Assembly: GCA_030248215.1 (NCBI GenBank)
Contig: JASANG010000627.1
Location: forward strand, 537,814 to 601,813
Reading direction: 5' to 3'
Length of the DNA: 64,000 nucleotides
DNA from: Enoplolaimus lenunculus
Lineage: Eukaryota > Nematoda > Enoplea > Enoplida > Thoracostomopsidae
The position numbers and the translations under genes were made by a program. Shown one piece after another: positions 21,746 through 34,391 of the stretch. Each line of letters opens with the position of its first letter. Positions within the stretch are counted from its first letter, which is position 1. Under the pieces are notes generated by a model, which was given only the letters and a program-made list of their open reading frames with translations, made no database searches and had not been told where the DNA came from.

Positions 21746-24480
21746 AAATAAAACATTTTGACTTCTGTACACGCAGTGTCGTAAAAATAAACATTTTCAG
21801 ATAAAAGTTATATGCTGCCAGTCCGAGATGTAACCACAGACGTTCAGTCTGTAAGCAGCAATAATGGTCAGATAGATGAGATGTTGTTAATTCCAGCATC
21901 TTATATGTGAGTTGCTAAATGTTAAATTTCAATTTTTTCAACTAAAAGGCTTACGAATTATGTTTGTTATTAATGACTATTTGAAGTCCCTTATAACTTG
22001 ATATATTGTTTTACCAGAACACGTCAGAACCGTTTCTTTTGTCACATTGACAACTTCTAAATAATTATAAGACAATTTTATATATTTTGTTGTACCTTGC
22101 AATATATCACCTATTCTTTTTGTCACACATCGTGATTGTATACATTTTTAATTGGAATCGTTTTACTTTGCTGTTTGCGTTGTATATAATTTTAGAACCC
22201 ATGTAATGAAGCTCGTTTAACTGATCCGAGATTTGCGCAATGCTTGATAGTTTACCAACAAAACAGATCGAGTGGCGCCAACCAGCATTTCAAATGTGAA
22301 GATCAAATTGGAGCCAACGTTCGATGGCGAAAGTTGCGCATTAATTCTGTCAGAAGGAACAAATATATACGATGTTTTGCGAATTGCAAGGAATGTATTA
22401 CTTCGTGGAATTGGCTAAGTAAGTAAAAAAATGTTGTCTTGTGCTAGTTTCATTCTATAAAATGTTTGATACTCTGTGTTATTTGGTTAGGTTTAAGTGT
22501 TGACCTTTTCTACATTGACGTCGCTGTTGCTTGTGTTTGTTAGCGCTTCCCTCAATACTGCAAGCAGTACAAACTAAGTATTGTGCAGAATACGATATGA
22601 ATAATTTAACTGTAGTACCTGATGTTTTGTTCAATTCAAAATTTTAACTTCTTCGTTTGATTTCCAAACCTTTCGTTCTAGTTTTGCGCCGACAGAACTT
22701 AGTTACCACATCAAAGACAAACGAGCGAGCGTTTTAGTGACAATGTATTTACCAATTTTCGACAGCTTGTTGATCGATATGGTTTTGATTTTGAAGTTAT
22801 TGTGGTAATTTTACTTCAATAAAATCATCAAAAATACATTATTCTAAAAATTAAAATGTTTGCTATTCTAGTCGACACACTCATGAGCAGCAAGCCTGCT
22901 AATGTTTCATCTTTTCAATAGGAATGTAAATCAATGCATTGGTTCATTTCTAACACAGATATTTATACAGATAGTATAAAGTACAAAATAGTAAGCTCAC
23001 TTTATAAAAATCCTTATTTCACACTACAATATTATCCTGTAAAATGTGGTCAATTGCGTTTTCGTCGTATTAAAATTATTTTTAAGCAGGCTGATTTCGG
23101 TCCAAGCAGCGTTGCTAGTGGTAAAAATGATGTAGCTACGGCTGATGATGGTGCTTGACCAAATGATGATGATAAATAAGACACAAAAGTTTCATTTAAC
23201 CCGCGCACCGTCTAGGATCACTGTTTATAACGCATCTTTAGTTACTAAACAGCCAAAATTGAAATATCTTTAGAAGTTACGCTACGCTAAGGAATTAATG
23301 CAGTGGGTTACTGCACCGACTGCAACCTTACCTTCAGTACAAGTTTATGGACGTATTTTACACTCACCAACTACTGGTTTATCCCTAAAACTATGGGGAC
23401 GAGTTTACAAAGTCAACAAGTCAACGACTGTCACAACATTTTGGACTACTTTGTCGAAATTGGAGATCACAAAAACGTGAGAATTTTTATTTAATTTCTG
23501 TCAATTTATTTTAGTACAACAGCCTCTAATGTCAGCGTACGTGCTGCCCGTTTCCGAACTTCAAGCCCTATAGCTTTTCCGACGTCCAGTCAGGTGCTAT
23601 CAACATCAGTGATATCGAGTTTGATAATATCGGGATCCATTATTAAAACGTAATTGTCAATATTTTACAGTGGAAAAATTTGCAAAATTGGTATAATTGC
23701 TTCTATTTTGTGTACTCTAGTGCTGCGGTGTATTTCAGTGTGGTGTATAGTGTGTGTTTTCTAATTATTTTGTTTGCTTTATTTTTGCTATCTATGTAGT
23801 AGCTTTATTTATAACTAATTATATGATCATCTTGGTTTGCATGTTTACGTTTGCATAACTGCTCTTGTATCTATTGACTAGCCTATTACACACACTGGGA
23901 GGGTTGAGGCATCAAGTTCTGTAAACGACGCCATAAAGGCAACACAGTTATTGTTTCACATTTAGGTCTACAACAGTTGGTGGCAGCGCTACTACAGCAG
24001 CGACGGCACCAACAGTTGCGCCTGTTTTGTCTTCATCGCCACGTATACCAGTAACTGTCCATAATGATACGAGCAGCGCAGAATGTTCGCGAGTAGATGT
24101 GTAAGTCTAGGGTTGAAAACAGTCTTAGCTAGTCCTTAGTGAAAACTAATTTAGCAACGCAGTCAATATTTATGGCACAATGGTTCACTATCTATATCCC
24201 CTTATTAAAACTTGCTTTAGACAGTGACGGTTTCATTGTTTAATACATGTTTGTTGATTTATGCATGCAACTATGAATTTACGCCTATTAATGCACTACC
24301 TCGTGTGGTTAATTCAAATTTGTTGATTAGGATATTTTTTCGTTGTAGCGGAGCAATATCAGGTGGTGTCGCGAGCGATTTTGCTGCAGGAGCAATATTT
24401 GCAATCGGAGCAGCGTAAGATACATTTCTGCGCAGGATTTTATTTATTTGTACTTTAAATGTACCCTAAATTCCGTGTGT

Positions 24481-24520
24481 TTGCCTGTGTGTGTGAGTGT
24501 GTGTGAGTGTGTGCCTATTT
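24481..24520 (+). repeat. (TG)n low-complexity tract
   Basis: TGTGTGTGAGTGTGTGTGAG-type sequence. Confidence 0.8.
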
Positions 24521-25188
24521 AGGAATGTGTATACTTGCATGTTTAGAAAATAATTGCTAAAAAACTCACGTTGGCTACATGCTGCAAAACAATCAATTCG
24601 AAAGGTCTACAGTCTGAAGTCGAGTCGATACTTGTCTATACCCATTTGGCGCGCATGAGTATTAGCGTGCAAACACTTTGCCAGATAAATCGATCCGTTA
24701 CTGCCTTTTGTTGTAAACGGGTTTTGTTTAGTTGTTATGCTTTTTCGACGCTCCGACCACTATGATTTTTTGTTTCAGATACCTCGGACATAATTGAAGA
24801 AAACGACGTCAATTGCAACGAAGACTAGTCCAGCCACTGCCGAATCCTGATGTTGAAATGTTAGTTTTTAGTTCCTCCGGTAATGTACCAGCTGAAAATA
24901 CTTACGAAACGCCAGCAAGGACACCGACTACACTAACTTTTCGTCTTCAGTGGATAGTTTGCCAAATCCTTACAGGACAACTACCAATCAGACCCATCAA
25001 AGATGAAAAAGTCAGTTAAATTTTAAACGAAGCATTCTGATATCAGCCAACACTTAAATTCGATGCATATGAATATATTTATTCACTCAAACAAATAATT
25101 TTTGTCTTCTGGTTGAATTGTAGTGTAGTTCTGTTTTACCCCTTGCTTGCTTTTCCCTTCGTACATTTGTTCGAGATTGTGCTGACAC

Positions 25189-25417
25189 CATGGATCGACC
25201 AGATATCCGGTTGCGGTTTAATATCCGGCAAAAAGCGACATCCGTATCCGGTATATATACCTACCAGATACCGGATATTTGCGGTTGTGGTTCCAAATAT
25301 ATACCTGCTTTTTATATGTCGGAATACTAGATATTTTGCAGCGACTGCAATTTCGGACAAGTTACCATCCGGTTCCGGTTCCGGTATCCGGTAAAATTAA
25401 TATCCGGTTGATCTCTA
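25189..25417 (+). mobile_element. hAT-like MITE, TAGAGATCAACCGGATA family
   Basis: 229 bp. The ends are CATGGATCGACCAGATATCC on the left and ATCCGGTTGATCTCTA on the right, inverted with 3 differences in 12. The flanks GCTGACAC and GCTGGGAC agree at 6 of 8. The interior is dense in ATCCGG and TATCCGGTA words. Inserted in the outer Polinton. Confidence 0.72.
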
Positions 25418-27616
25418 GCTGGGACTGTGTAAAATTCCAATTTTTAGGGCAGTAATTGAAGATAACGTTATAAAATGCTGCGCCGCCTGTCGCAAATCAT
25501 CTGGGTGAACCCAAAAATGATGGTTTAGAGAGTGGAGGGTTTGAAAACGTGGCTACAGCGTTCCCAAATGACGATGTTGATTTTACTGGTTATGAGAAGC
25601 GCCCCAATTGTAAGCTTGATGTTGACGCCGCAGGACAGCAGCATAATGATTCTGCGGACGAAATTATTGAAATTCGGTGCGAAAATTGCGGTTTTGTTTT
25701 AATCTCGAACAATTTCCTGATTAATTAATTTGTTTTAGTTGCACAGTTCGTTCATTTTTTTAAATCAGTCCATGTTAGTTTATTTTGTCAAATTAGTTGA
25801 AAACGGTGTAGCTGATTTTTTCAACCAGCAGTAGCTATCAAAACTAGTTCTTTATGGTGCCATTTATGTTTAATTCGAGAAAGTTCGCGTTTGATTTATG
25901 CTCATTTGTATGCGTTCTTGCTGAAGAGAACGGTACAACACCATGCTCTATTTTACTGAATTAATGTTTCTGCGTAGAAAATTAATAACGCTTACCTTTC
26001 GCCTGATCCGATGAAAGCTCTTCAGAAAGTCTTTATAAAGACAACTGTAAAAGTAGGCAAACTTTTCTGAGCAAAACTACAATTGCGAATGCAAGCAAAC
26101 TGCTTATGGACAAAATTTAGCTGCCTCTTAAGGCATGGGTCGTAAACATATTCTACCATAATCTTGTTATTATTAGCAATGACCTGGTAATTTTCGAGCT
26201 GCAAGCCCTAGATTTCGCTAACTGTGCACTGTCGTAACTGGTACCGGCAGCCGTGAATTTGTGGAATCAGGAGTCACGCGAACATAATTTGTACTTTTCA
26301 TTTAAATTTATTTAACGCTTTTAGCTCAGCAGAGCACGTTTGTACCAGCTTCCGCAGGTCACGGCTTTTTAATCGTATTAAATTATTAAGTCATTGCTAA
26401 AAACAACATCCTCGCCGTTGCCTATAAATCACGATACTTTCAAGGAACCCAGCCTTGTACGTCACCTTCAAAACGTTCGTGTTGAACATTTTCCACCTTT
26501 GTCTCTTTATTGTTAGCAAACTCCTAATAAATTTGATAAGGTTTTATATTAAAATATAAATAGTTTCGAACTATGAACCTTGATCTGCCGTCATTGTTTT
26601 GTTGTAATTGGTACCTAAAGGGAAAGCTGGTTTATTTGAAAGTCACGAGGACGACCTATGGACTCTTGCTTTGCTAACAATACCAACACCATCCTTTGTC
26701 TCTGCTGTATATAAACGGATGTATCTTGGTCAGGAAATCATTTGTCTGTGTTATATCATCCTATGCTCTGCTCGTTTTGTCATCGGGAAATTCGACATTT
26801 TACTATAAACAAGCAATTTTGTTGGCGTTTGCGTTTCAAGATTTCACGTACTGACATACTTTATACATCGGTAATATGGCGGTAGTCTTGTTCAATACGG
26901 CGCACATCGGAGAAGGGTTATTCGCCACAACAGAGGTGACGGTCCGGTTCCAGTACTCGGAACAAAAATATCATTTCACCTTTCCACCAAATGTTTGACG
27001 AGATCAATTAAACCGTCGCAAGGAAATCACTCTGAAGTAAGTCGTATTGTATGTTTTAGAATGCTATCGCTACAATAATACACTCGATACTTCAAAGACT
27101 AAATCATATGTTCTTTCGTTCTATTTCCTCTCTTCGAATGAACGGTACTTATAACATTGCAAGTAACGGATTTTGACGTGCAGCAGATGCCTTGGTCTGG
27201 ATATTTGACCATTTGCCTGAACCCTTAGTGTCCAATAAGGGTAAAGATCAGTTAACTTTTATCAAAATGGTTTCTCGTCGCACTGGATACATCAACTTAG
27301 TCATCAAGGACTTAGCAGATGCAGGTTTCCGTCATTCGTTTTCACGGAACAACACTTTCTTAGCGACTACTGCAATTACCAATATGGTAGGCCTATGAAT
27401 GAAAGGAAATTTTGTACTGAGTACCGATGCAGTTTGCTTATGCATCACATGGCCGACTGGATTAGTAGCTCATGGTACTCGGAGAAAATGAATTGATTTT
27501 TTATAAGCGTATGAACATTGATGCAGATAAAGTATGAGTACAAATAATTATTTTTTCAATACTTGCAATAGTATATAAGCTGATGATTGATTTTTGAATC
27601 AAAATAAAACAAAAAA

Positions 27617-28133
27617 ATGATTGAAAAGATTTATGTTTACCTCGAATCTGAAATTACAGATTCAGTAGTTGAGTGTTATCTGTCAAATGTTCTTGATTTT
27701 GGACAAAATCAGATTGAAGTTGGTTTGACTAAAATTGTTATTATACGTCCTATCTTTAATATCACCTTTTCACTAGCTATTAATCGCCGGATACTAAAAC
27801 ATTTCACAATATAATCATACCTGCCACGGTATGTTACGATAATCAATGTTTCATTGATTATCTACGATCTAGCATAGCAAAACTAGATAAATTTTTTTTT
27901 TAAATTAACTATAATGATTTAACTAAAAAGTTATCATTAAACGTAATGGTGGTAGTAAAATTAAAGACATTTCGGTTAGGCTTCAAAAACTTTTGGGTTT
28001 AGATCAAAATTCTATTGAAGGTTCCTTTACAGGGGAACGGGTAATAGATATGTGGCTCTATACCAATTGCGTCTTTTTAGGTTGTGATTTTATTGGAGGT
28101 CAGGTTGTAGAAGACAACTGTGAAAAACGCTAA
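27617..28133 (+). pseudogene. penton (minor capsid) remnant of outer Polinton
   Basis: The conserved core is visible and lines up with the whole penton frame at 31068-31673: a KIKDISVRLQKLLGL block followed by GSFTGERVIDMW matches the LQLALGL and GTITGSRTVDV blocks there. Jelly-roll minor capsid protein of Polintons and adintoviruses. Broken. Confidence 0.62.
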
Positions 28134-28226
28134 CGCTGATTCCAAATTTAAGGGTAAAAGAACCGGTCTTATATTACGAACCTTCAAATATAAAATTTTT
28201 AGACTGCAAGCTGTTGTACTCAAACA

Positions 28227-28311
28227 AGTAGTTAAACACCCCTTTTGGTGGACCACGTTTTTGGGTAAACCAAACGGGGTACGGCAAAAACGGATTTGGT
28301 ATACTCATTTG
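28227..28311 (+). repeat. left terminal inverted repeat of inner Polinton
   Basis: Pairs with 39815-39898; differences are a handful of substitutions and three short length changes. It carries palindromic CCCTTTTGGT and GGTACGGCAAAAACGG words. Confidence 0.82.
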
Positions 28312-28552
28312 AAAATCTATACTTATATTATAAAATGTCTATAGTATCACCAATTTAAGTGAACTGACCAAATCTATCACCCACTGGCGATAGGTACTAC
28401 ACACAATGCCTTTATTTTTATAAATAAATGTTTTCATCCATTGTCGTCTGTGCTGCTAATCTGGCTTGCATAGCTAGTAAGCATGACAGTCACAATATGA
28501 CTGTTTATTATTTTGTTTTTAAGACAAGGGGTCGGGTGTTTATTTAGGTAAA

Positions 28553-28890
28553 GACAGGGTGCATGCGGAATTTCTAGTCCAATCCCGGTTACAATTCCGC
28601 TTTAATTATTTTCGATTTTATTTTTTCGATATGTTGCATTAAAATTCGGCATCAGTTATCTAGTAAATTGATTGTAGATTAGCTTTACAGAACCACAAAA
28701 TGACCGCCAGTTTGTTTACAGTTTTTGAGAACGATTGCCAGCCAACCCAACAGACACCAAAATCAATATTTTATGCTTGTTAATAAAAATTATCCATACA
28801 GTCGCAAATTTTTTAGTTCGATTCCGTTTGCGGTATAATCCAGTTCCGATTCCGGTACACTCCAGTTCCGCTTCGCGTGCTGCTGGTAGA
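28553..28890 (+). repeat. hAT-like element of the GGAATTCCGG/TTCCG group
   Basis: Left end ACAGGGTGCATGCGGAATTT, right part GATTCCGGTACACTCCAGTT. Ends decayed; inside the inner Polinton. Confidence 0.5.
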
Positions 28891-29579
28891 AGTTTTAGGC
28901 GTAGGTAAGTTTTGAGCAGTGTTTATAACTGCTGTAGTAATACGGTAACTAGTTAGTGCAGTCAAAGGGACATAGGGGGTAGGCCTGCGACTCGATTCTA
29001 ATTACGATCGGTATAATTCAGTCCATTTTGCACCTTTGTTCTATGTGCTGTATGCACGGCACTAGGCGTTTGCCATCTGTTTGCAACATACTTGACTCGT
29101 ATTGTCAAATGCATTATAACACCTATCACTAGTTAGCGAGATGTTTTCAACTTAAGGAACAACTACAATTGCAGTTTTCAGAATTGGCTCAGATGTAGAG
29201 TATATCAAACGCAATAATGTGCTGAATTTCGAACCTCACTATTTCCTGGGCCCATATTCTCAAATGCATGTAGCACCTATCACCAGTTAGTTATAGTCTT
29301 TCAAACTTACGAACTGGTGCAATTAAAGATCTCAAATTTTGCACAGAAGTAAAGCAAATCTAATACAATAAATGCGCTGATTTTCAAACCTCAGCATTGC
29401 CTGAGCGGAGATGCCTGCTGACCCATAAGCAAATGCGTCAACACTGCGCTATATGCTTGCTCCTCCAATTGCTTTTGTAATCGACTATACGTCGACATGT
29501 CTATCCCGATAATACAATATGATAGCTAGTTAGCTACTATAAGAGAAAAAAATGTAAAATCAGTGCCAAGCCTAACCCA

Positions 29580-29738
29580 CAGCGAGCAAAACGGAACTGG
29601 ATCTTTACCGGAAACGGGGTCAGAACAGCACATTTATACCGAAATTCTAATCGGAATCGAAATCGGAACTAGGAATTTTGTGCGGGACACGTCTTGAATC
29701 GGAATTCTAATCAGAATCGGAATTCCGGTTGCACCCTG
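29580..29738 (+). mobile_element. hAT-like MITE, GGAATCGG family
   Basis: 159 bp. It starts CAGCGAGCAAAACGG, ends GGAATTCCGGTTGCACCCTG, and has an exact 8-bp duplication CTAACCCA (29572-29579, 29739-29746). A short internal-deletion form of the family at 43596-44016. Confidence 0.85.
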
Positions 29739-29746
29739 CTAACCCA

Positions 29747-29948
29747 AGGTGCAAAGAACCTAAGCATCGAGATATATACATTTGCAATGCGGGTTAATAA
29801 ACGTGTGATAAGTTGGGTAGGTTGGGGTACGACGGTTTTTAGTTCTGACTTCTCAGCAACTGAAAATGAGGGAAGCTCCCAGGAGGTTTGGAACTCGATC
29901 GACTAATTATCAGTCCAGCGCGCTATCCGCCGAGCCACGCCGCCTCAC
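29747..29948 (-). repeat. tRNA-derived SINE, family 3
   Basis: On the minus strand from about 29947: GGCGGCGTGGCTCGGCGGAT gives a good A box (TGGCTCGGCGG), then GCGCGCTGGACTGATAATTA and a B-box-like GAGTTCCAAACC. The matching acceptor 3' strand is absent, so it is a SINE rather than a tRNA gene. One copy seen. Confidence 0.6.
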
Positions 29949-30232
29949 AATCAACTGCTGAGTTTTCCAGTTTGTATGCCTTATAAGAACCTCAACATGA
30001 TACACATGTATTTTGGTTCTTCCAAGTTTTACTGCTGCTGCTGCTGCATATAAAAGCACTACTCATGCAGCAGTGATTTTTACCGATGTGCAGCATGAGG
30101 TTATTACTTGCCTCCATGCATCCGCATGTCACATACCCCAGATACTGTTATATCTCTGGCGTGTTTGTGTTTGGCAGAATTAATTTAAATGAGATGTTCT
30201 CATAAAATTATAAACGTTTATAACGGTTAGAG

Positions 30233-30551
30233 CAGGGTGGCACCAAATCCACCATTTGACCGAATCCGAATCCTGCATGTTGCAAATTTCAGATATATCT
30301 ATAATTTGTTCCAGAATATCAACGCAATGCCAGTCGTATAACTTAATTATTTTGTCCCGACGTCAGTTCTGAGGTTTCTCATTTGAAATAAAAAATATTG
30401 ATTTTTATAGCAAGGCATTTAAAAATTTTATTGCTTAAAAATGAAAAAACATATTGCCGAACTTTGTTGGATTCGGCTTTTCCACAACCGAATCCGAATC
30501 CGAACCTCAAATTTTCGCCAAATCCGAATCCGAACCTTTGTTGCCACTCTG
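30233..30551 (+). mobile_element. hAT-like element, CAGGGTGGCACCAAATCC family
   Basis: 319 bp. Ends CAGGGTGGCACCAAATCC and CTTTGTTGCCACTCTG are inverted copies. Flanks GGTTAGAG and GATTAGAG agree at 7 of 8. CCGAATCCGAATCC words sit near both ends. A fragment of the same family is at 21600-21745. Confidence 0.82.
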
Positions 30552-30617
30552 GATTAGAGTTTAAGTATTCACATTAATGATGTAATGTATCGCATCCGTT
30601 TACTGAAGTACGGTGTA

Positions 30618-30712
30618 CTAGAGTTGTAATCGGCATCGGTTCGGCATCGGCAAAATTTCAAAATAAAAATCGGTATCGGCAAAAATTTTGGTTTCAGTAC
30701 ATCGCTAATACT
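30618..30712 (+). repeat. ATCGGCATCGG repeat fragment
   Basis: TAATCGGCATCGGTTCGGC followed by AAAATCGGTATCGGC. Layout like a hAT subterminal region. Ends not resolved. Confidence 0.4.
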
Positions 30713-31067
30713 ATTACAGCATTCGCTGTTTCATATAATGCACCATCCATACGTTGAACTCACGTACATGTTAAATCCCAACACCGAAATTACCTCAATT
30801 TAGAATTGAGCTCTTCCATCGAGTGTGTTATTGCTTGGACAGATCTTAGAAAATTGGTTAAGGTTTGTTGAAGGCGTCACTTTCCTTTGGATTTGCTCAA
30901 TTCTAAATTGGGATGATTTTAGCTTGGTGGTTTAACATACGTATTCAGTTCACGATATGTAAAATTTTTACGTATATAAGTTATGTACATATGCATGTAG
31001 CATTTATGTATATTTACTCTGTCTACGTTGATAGCTAGTCTAATGTACTTGTGAGTTAGGGTTGTTC

Positions 31068-31673
31068 CTAAGTGTGAGGCTTTTGTCGAAAAGTAAGCTC
31101 GACAAAAATTTGTTCGTTGCCGTATTCGATGCTTTCTCCGTTAACATTCACCACTTTGAGACTGAGCTTATTTCCAAATAAAATATTGCAATCCATAAAA
31201 CGCACGCTTTGAGGTTCGTAGTACGGCATACTTTCATTATTCTTTACATTAGGTACAACGCATAATACTCTTTCTGAATCGTTCTGAATTATTTGGTTTC
31301 GAACAAATTTAGCCTCTACAAGTAGGACTCGGTTAAATATGTTGACATCAACCGTTCGGCTGCCGGTTATTGTTCCGGAAATCGAGTTAGATTCCAGTCC
31401 AAGTGCAAGCTGAAGTGGTGGGGACATGTGTTTGATACTAGCACCATCTGCACATGTTATCTCTACACGTTTTCGCATTGAACCATATTTTATTTTAATG
31501 ATATCAGAGTGACCGATAGCTTTATTTATAGCATCGACAAAGCTTTGTGGAGAGTAAAAATAATTAGCAATTGAAACTGCAACCCCCATTGATGTAGGTT
31601 TTGTAAAATACTGAAACCGTACACTGTTTGCTACTTGGTATTTGTCAAACCCGAAGTCTACAAATGTACTCAA
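31068..31673 (-). CDS. penton-type minor capsid protein of inner Polinton
   Basis: 201 codons, one open frame that looks whole, though possibly shorter than family members at the N-terminus. Family hallmarks of the Polinton/adintovirus minor capsid: an N-terminal strand-rich part with IANYFYSPQSFVDAINKAI, a middle LQLALGLESNSISGTITG, then VDVNIFNRVLLVEAKFV, VLCVVPNV, MPYYEPQSVRFMDCN, and the C-terminal NVNGESIEYGNEQIFVELTF with a basic end. In the family this protein forms the capsid vertices. Identification rests on recalled family patterns. Confidence 0.75.
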   Translation of the reverse strand: MSTFVDFGFDKYQVANSVRFQYFTKPTSMGVAVSIANYFYSPQSFVDAINKAIGHSDIIKIKYGSMRKRVEITCADGASIKHMSPPLQLALGLESNSISGTITGSRTVDVNIFNRVLLVEAKFVRNQIIQNDSERVLCVVPNVKNNESMPYYEPQSVRFMDCNILFGNKLSLKVVNVNGESIEYGNEQIFVELTFRQKPHT

Positions 31674-32111
31674 GTAAACAGCTCTTATTCTGCAGTCCTT
31701 TATAGAATAGTAAGGGCTAAAAATTTATTAATTTGAACTTAAGTTCCTTAAATACATCTTATTAACATATTGTCTATATAGTTTTGTGTTGTTTTTGTTG
31801 TTATAGGTGTGAGGTTGTGATGTAACTATGTGCGTACTTAATGCATATCTAATGAAGGTTGTTAGCGCTATTTGCGCGCGGGTTGTGGGTGTTGTTTGGC
31901 GTTAGTGCGCAAGTATTATGGCTTACCAAATGCCTGTTGTTCGTTGTATTCGACACGGTGTCATCTGGTCGATCGCGGGTATCGAGCTTTCCGGTTGCCG
32001 TTAGCGGCATGGTGCCTTTTTGCAAAGTGCCTGATTTTGCTCAACAGGTCCATAAAATATTTCTACGTTTTTTTATTCGACAAGTATATATGAACAAATT
32101 TACGGCATGCA

Positions 32112-32573
32112 CAATTACAACAGCTCATTTATAGACACAAGTTTATCACCAATACAACGAGTAGTAAAATCTTTGCAGAGTAACCTTTTAGAGAATGTGA
32201 ACTGAAATGTTTTGTCAATTAGTGTTGAATACAATTCTGTAGTAAGCTTCGAGCGTCGAATACTGAAATCTTTGAGCACTACTTTCTGGGCTCGGTCGCT
32301 CAACACTGATTTAAATTTGTTTTCCGAGAGTACCTTCAGATTTTCGCTGGTTAACGCAAAACCGTTAATTTTGAAAACATTTCTTGTCGCTTCGTTATCC
32401 TTGACTTTATAATAGTAGCTTTTTGCTCCGATACAGTAAAATTCTGTAATGTATGCATCAGGCGAAAAAGAGTCTTCCAGTTCGTTTTTGAGATCTGCAA
32501 GAAAAATAGACTCTTCAAGTTCTTTGCCATGTTGCTCGCTAGCATAAATTATACTGTCTGTGTCTGTACAAAA
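32112..32573 (-). pseudogene. family-B (protein-primed) DNA polymerase, C-terminal part
   Basis: The preserved stretch opens at the palm motif C signature DTDSIIY and continues for about 150 codons through YCIGAKSYYYKV (the KxY-region-like motif) to a basic C-terminus. This is the arrangement of Polinton/adintovirus PolB. The exonuclease and the rest of the polymerase domain are not recognised next to it. Fossil, incomplete. Confidence 0.72.
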
Positions 32574-32636
32574 TCAAAAGTTATTGAAGCGACTCATCAA
32601 AGCTACCTTGCATTTTGTCAAAACCGTTAACTAAAT

Positions 32637-33087
32637 GGCTCGTAAGTATTACTTGGTGCACGAAGGCGTTGTGCCTCGAACTCCTGAAAATGCATCAGAA
32701 TTTGAAGTAAAAGCTGGTGACATCCTCAGGTCCAATGACAGTTTGTCTGATAAAGCAGCAAAGCTGATTGAAATTGCAAAGCCCTTTGTTTAAACAAGCA
32801 ACTCAAATAATTTCAATGATATCCTGAGTCTGTTTCCTAAACAGTATCAAGGAAGGGTTAAAATTTTGCTACATTACTTGAAAAATGCGTCACCAGATTC
32901 AGACGGCAGTTTTAGTGTTAATGGACAAACATTTTCGTCAATTGTTGATTTGGTGCGATATGTTGTCATCCCGTACGACAAAAATGTGCCTGAGGATGGA
33001 CCTGAGTTTGTCTCATTTTTGAAAACTTCAAATATACCGCAAACCGTTTTTACAAAAAAAAGAGCAACTACCGCCCCGTTCCAATAA
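32637..33087 (+). pseudogene. conserved Polinton gene of unknown function
   Basis: The start MARKYYLVHE, a later FPKQYQGRVKILLHYLKN helix block, GSFSVNGQTFSSIVDLVRYV and a C-terminal SNIPQTVF followed by basic residues match a small protein that recurs beside penton genes in animal Polintons (recalled family pattern, function unknown). Divergent to the polymerase part next to it. Broken, about one break. Confidence 0.6.
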
Positions 33088-33555
33088 ACTTAACTGGAAG
33101 AAATTATATTAGCATTGTCTAAAGTTATTTTGCATTTTTACACCTTCGTTTTGTTTTGCGATAATCATCCATTTGAGAATAGCCGTTCAAAAACAACAAC
33201 GGGTATTTGTTGCTGTATAGTTGACACGAAGTGCCGTGTTTACAGCAAAAAGTTCCAACCAATTTCACATGTATACATTTGTCGCTTGCGTTGACATTAC
33301 AGCATGACCTTGTGTATCGTTGCTGTTACTTGTCATGCTAAGTTCATATATACCAGTGCTTACATTTATTCAATGGTGCTGTTTTTAGCGTGTGGCAGCC
33401 ATGATCTTGTGTTCCATGACAGTTTCGTTTGCTCAACTTATGATTCGATACATTGTCAATGTTTACCAAATTGCTCAGGGTTTATATCGGTGTAAAGAGG
33501 CTCTCTTGAGCACATCGCGTTGTAAGTATTTGAAATTAGAGTGGGCCACTCGTTG

Positions 33556-34050
33556 TTAAAATATACATAGGGTTGGTAGAGAGGGATGTGACCTAAACTT
33601 GTATTTGCCTGTGTAACACAAATTGATATACCTGCAGCAATAGGATCCACCACGACTTAGTAACTTTTGAATCGTTAGATACATGCGGTGTCCATCGCAA
33701 ACTGGGCAGTAGTTGTGGTTTGCGCTGTGAGATGAGGTGTTTCCTTTCGAAAATAGCGAACATCCTTGCTCAAAAGGTTTTCGAGTTAAGCATAAAAGGC
33801 AAAATTGTTTATCATTGCTCTCCCATTCTAAGTTTGATTCAATATACTCCTTGGTTAGTTTTCGGTCAAGTTCTAGAGCGGTTTGCACTTCTTGATCCCA
33901 ATAACGAAATGCATCGTTCGCTGGATGTAGTACACATTGCACTTTCAGAATGTTTTTCAATGAAGTAGCAGCAGCATTCCAGTCGAAACATTGAGGCACA
34001 TGTAATTTACCGTTATCCCCGACAGTTATTTCATTAGTATCCGTTTGCAC
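33556..34050 (-). CDS. unassigned Cys-rich frame in inner Polinton
   Basis: 164 codons, open. It contains CLLCLTRKP and YCPVCDGHRM, two C-x2-C pairs about 45 residues apart that could bind zinc, and a helical part with WDQEVQTALELDRKL. I do not recognise it. Its place between the kinase and the polymerase suggests it belongs to the element. Fossil status assumed. Confidence 0.45.
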   Translation of the reverse strand: MQTDTNEITVGDNGKLHVPQCFDWNAAATSLKNILKVQCVLHPANDAFRYWDQEVQTALELDRKLTKEYIESNLEWESNDKQFCLLCLTRKPFEQGCSLFSKGNTSSHSANHNYCPVCDGHRMYLTIQKLLSRGGSYCCRYINLCYTGKYKFRSHPSLPTLCIF

Positions 34051-34391
34051 TTACTTTGTTATAAGTGTTGGAACTTCTGGGGCATCGTAGTCGTTCAAAT
34101 TGGTACAGACTGGGTTAATTGCCCAACTACTGTTGCCGTCAGAGGTGCTGGATTGAGTAGCAGCAGGAGTTGCAAATGTGAAGTCGGATGCGGGGGAGTG
34201 CATAACGTTGCTTCCTCCGGCAAAGTGTCAAAAAACAAATTAAACACTGCTTCAGGATCTGTCATGCTGTCAGAAAGTTACTATCGTCATAAGTAACTTG
34301 GTCATAGTTTTCTGTTTCAGGTGTTGGTGAAAAGTTTTTCAGACTAGTCATGGTGTTATTGATGCTGGTGATGGTCTGCGTTCCAAACGTT

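Larger units (their letters stand above)
22200..27400 (+). pseudogene. outer Polinton: unassigned coding-like remnants
   Basis: Several plus-strand stretches keep protein-like composition without recognisable family: about 22.24-22.43, 22.93-23.16, 23.27-23.48, 23.97-24.10 (Thr/Ser/Ala/Val-rich), 24.35-24.42 (small hydrophobic Gly/Ala segment), 24.78-25.02, 25.51-25.73 (acidic, with a Cys-x2-Cys pair near its end), 26.88-27.00 and 27.19-27.40. By position, between the left end and the penton gene, they are likely to derive from virion proteins (inference). The set is broken. It holds the Thr/Ser-rich plus hydrophobic pairing also seen in the inner element at 36.0-36.5 kb. Confidence 0.4.

Noticed and set aside
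26022-26204. Possible minus-strand element protein in the outer Polinton
   Set aside because: The protein-like look is weak and no family is recognised; too little to list as a gene.
29858-29948. A tRNA-Ile-like gene on the minus strand
   Set aside because: The 5' GGCGGCG has no pairing 3' strand and the anticodon arm does not fold properly; SINE head more likely.
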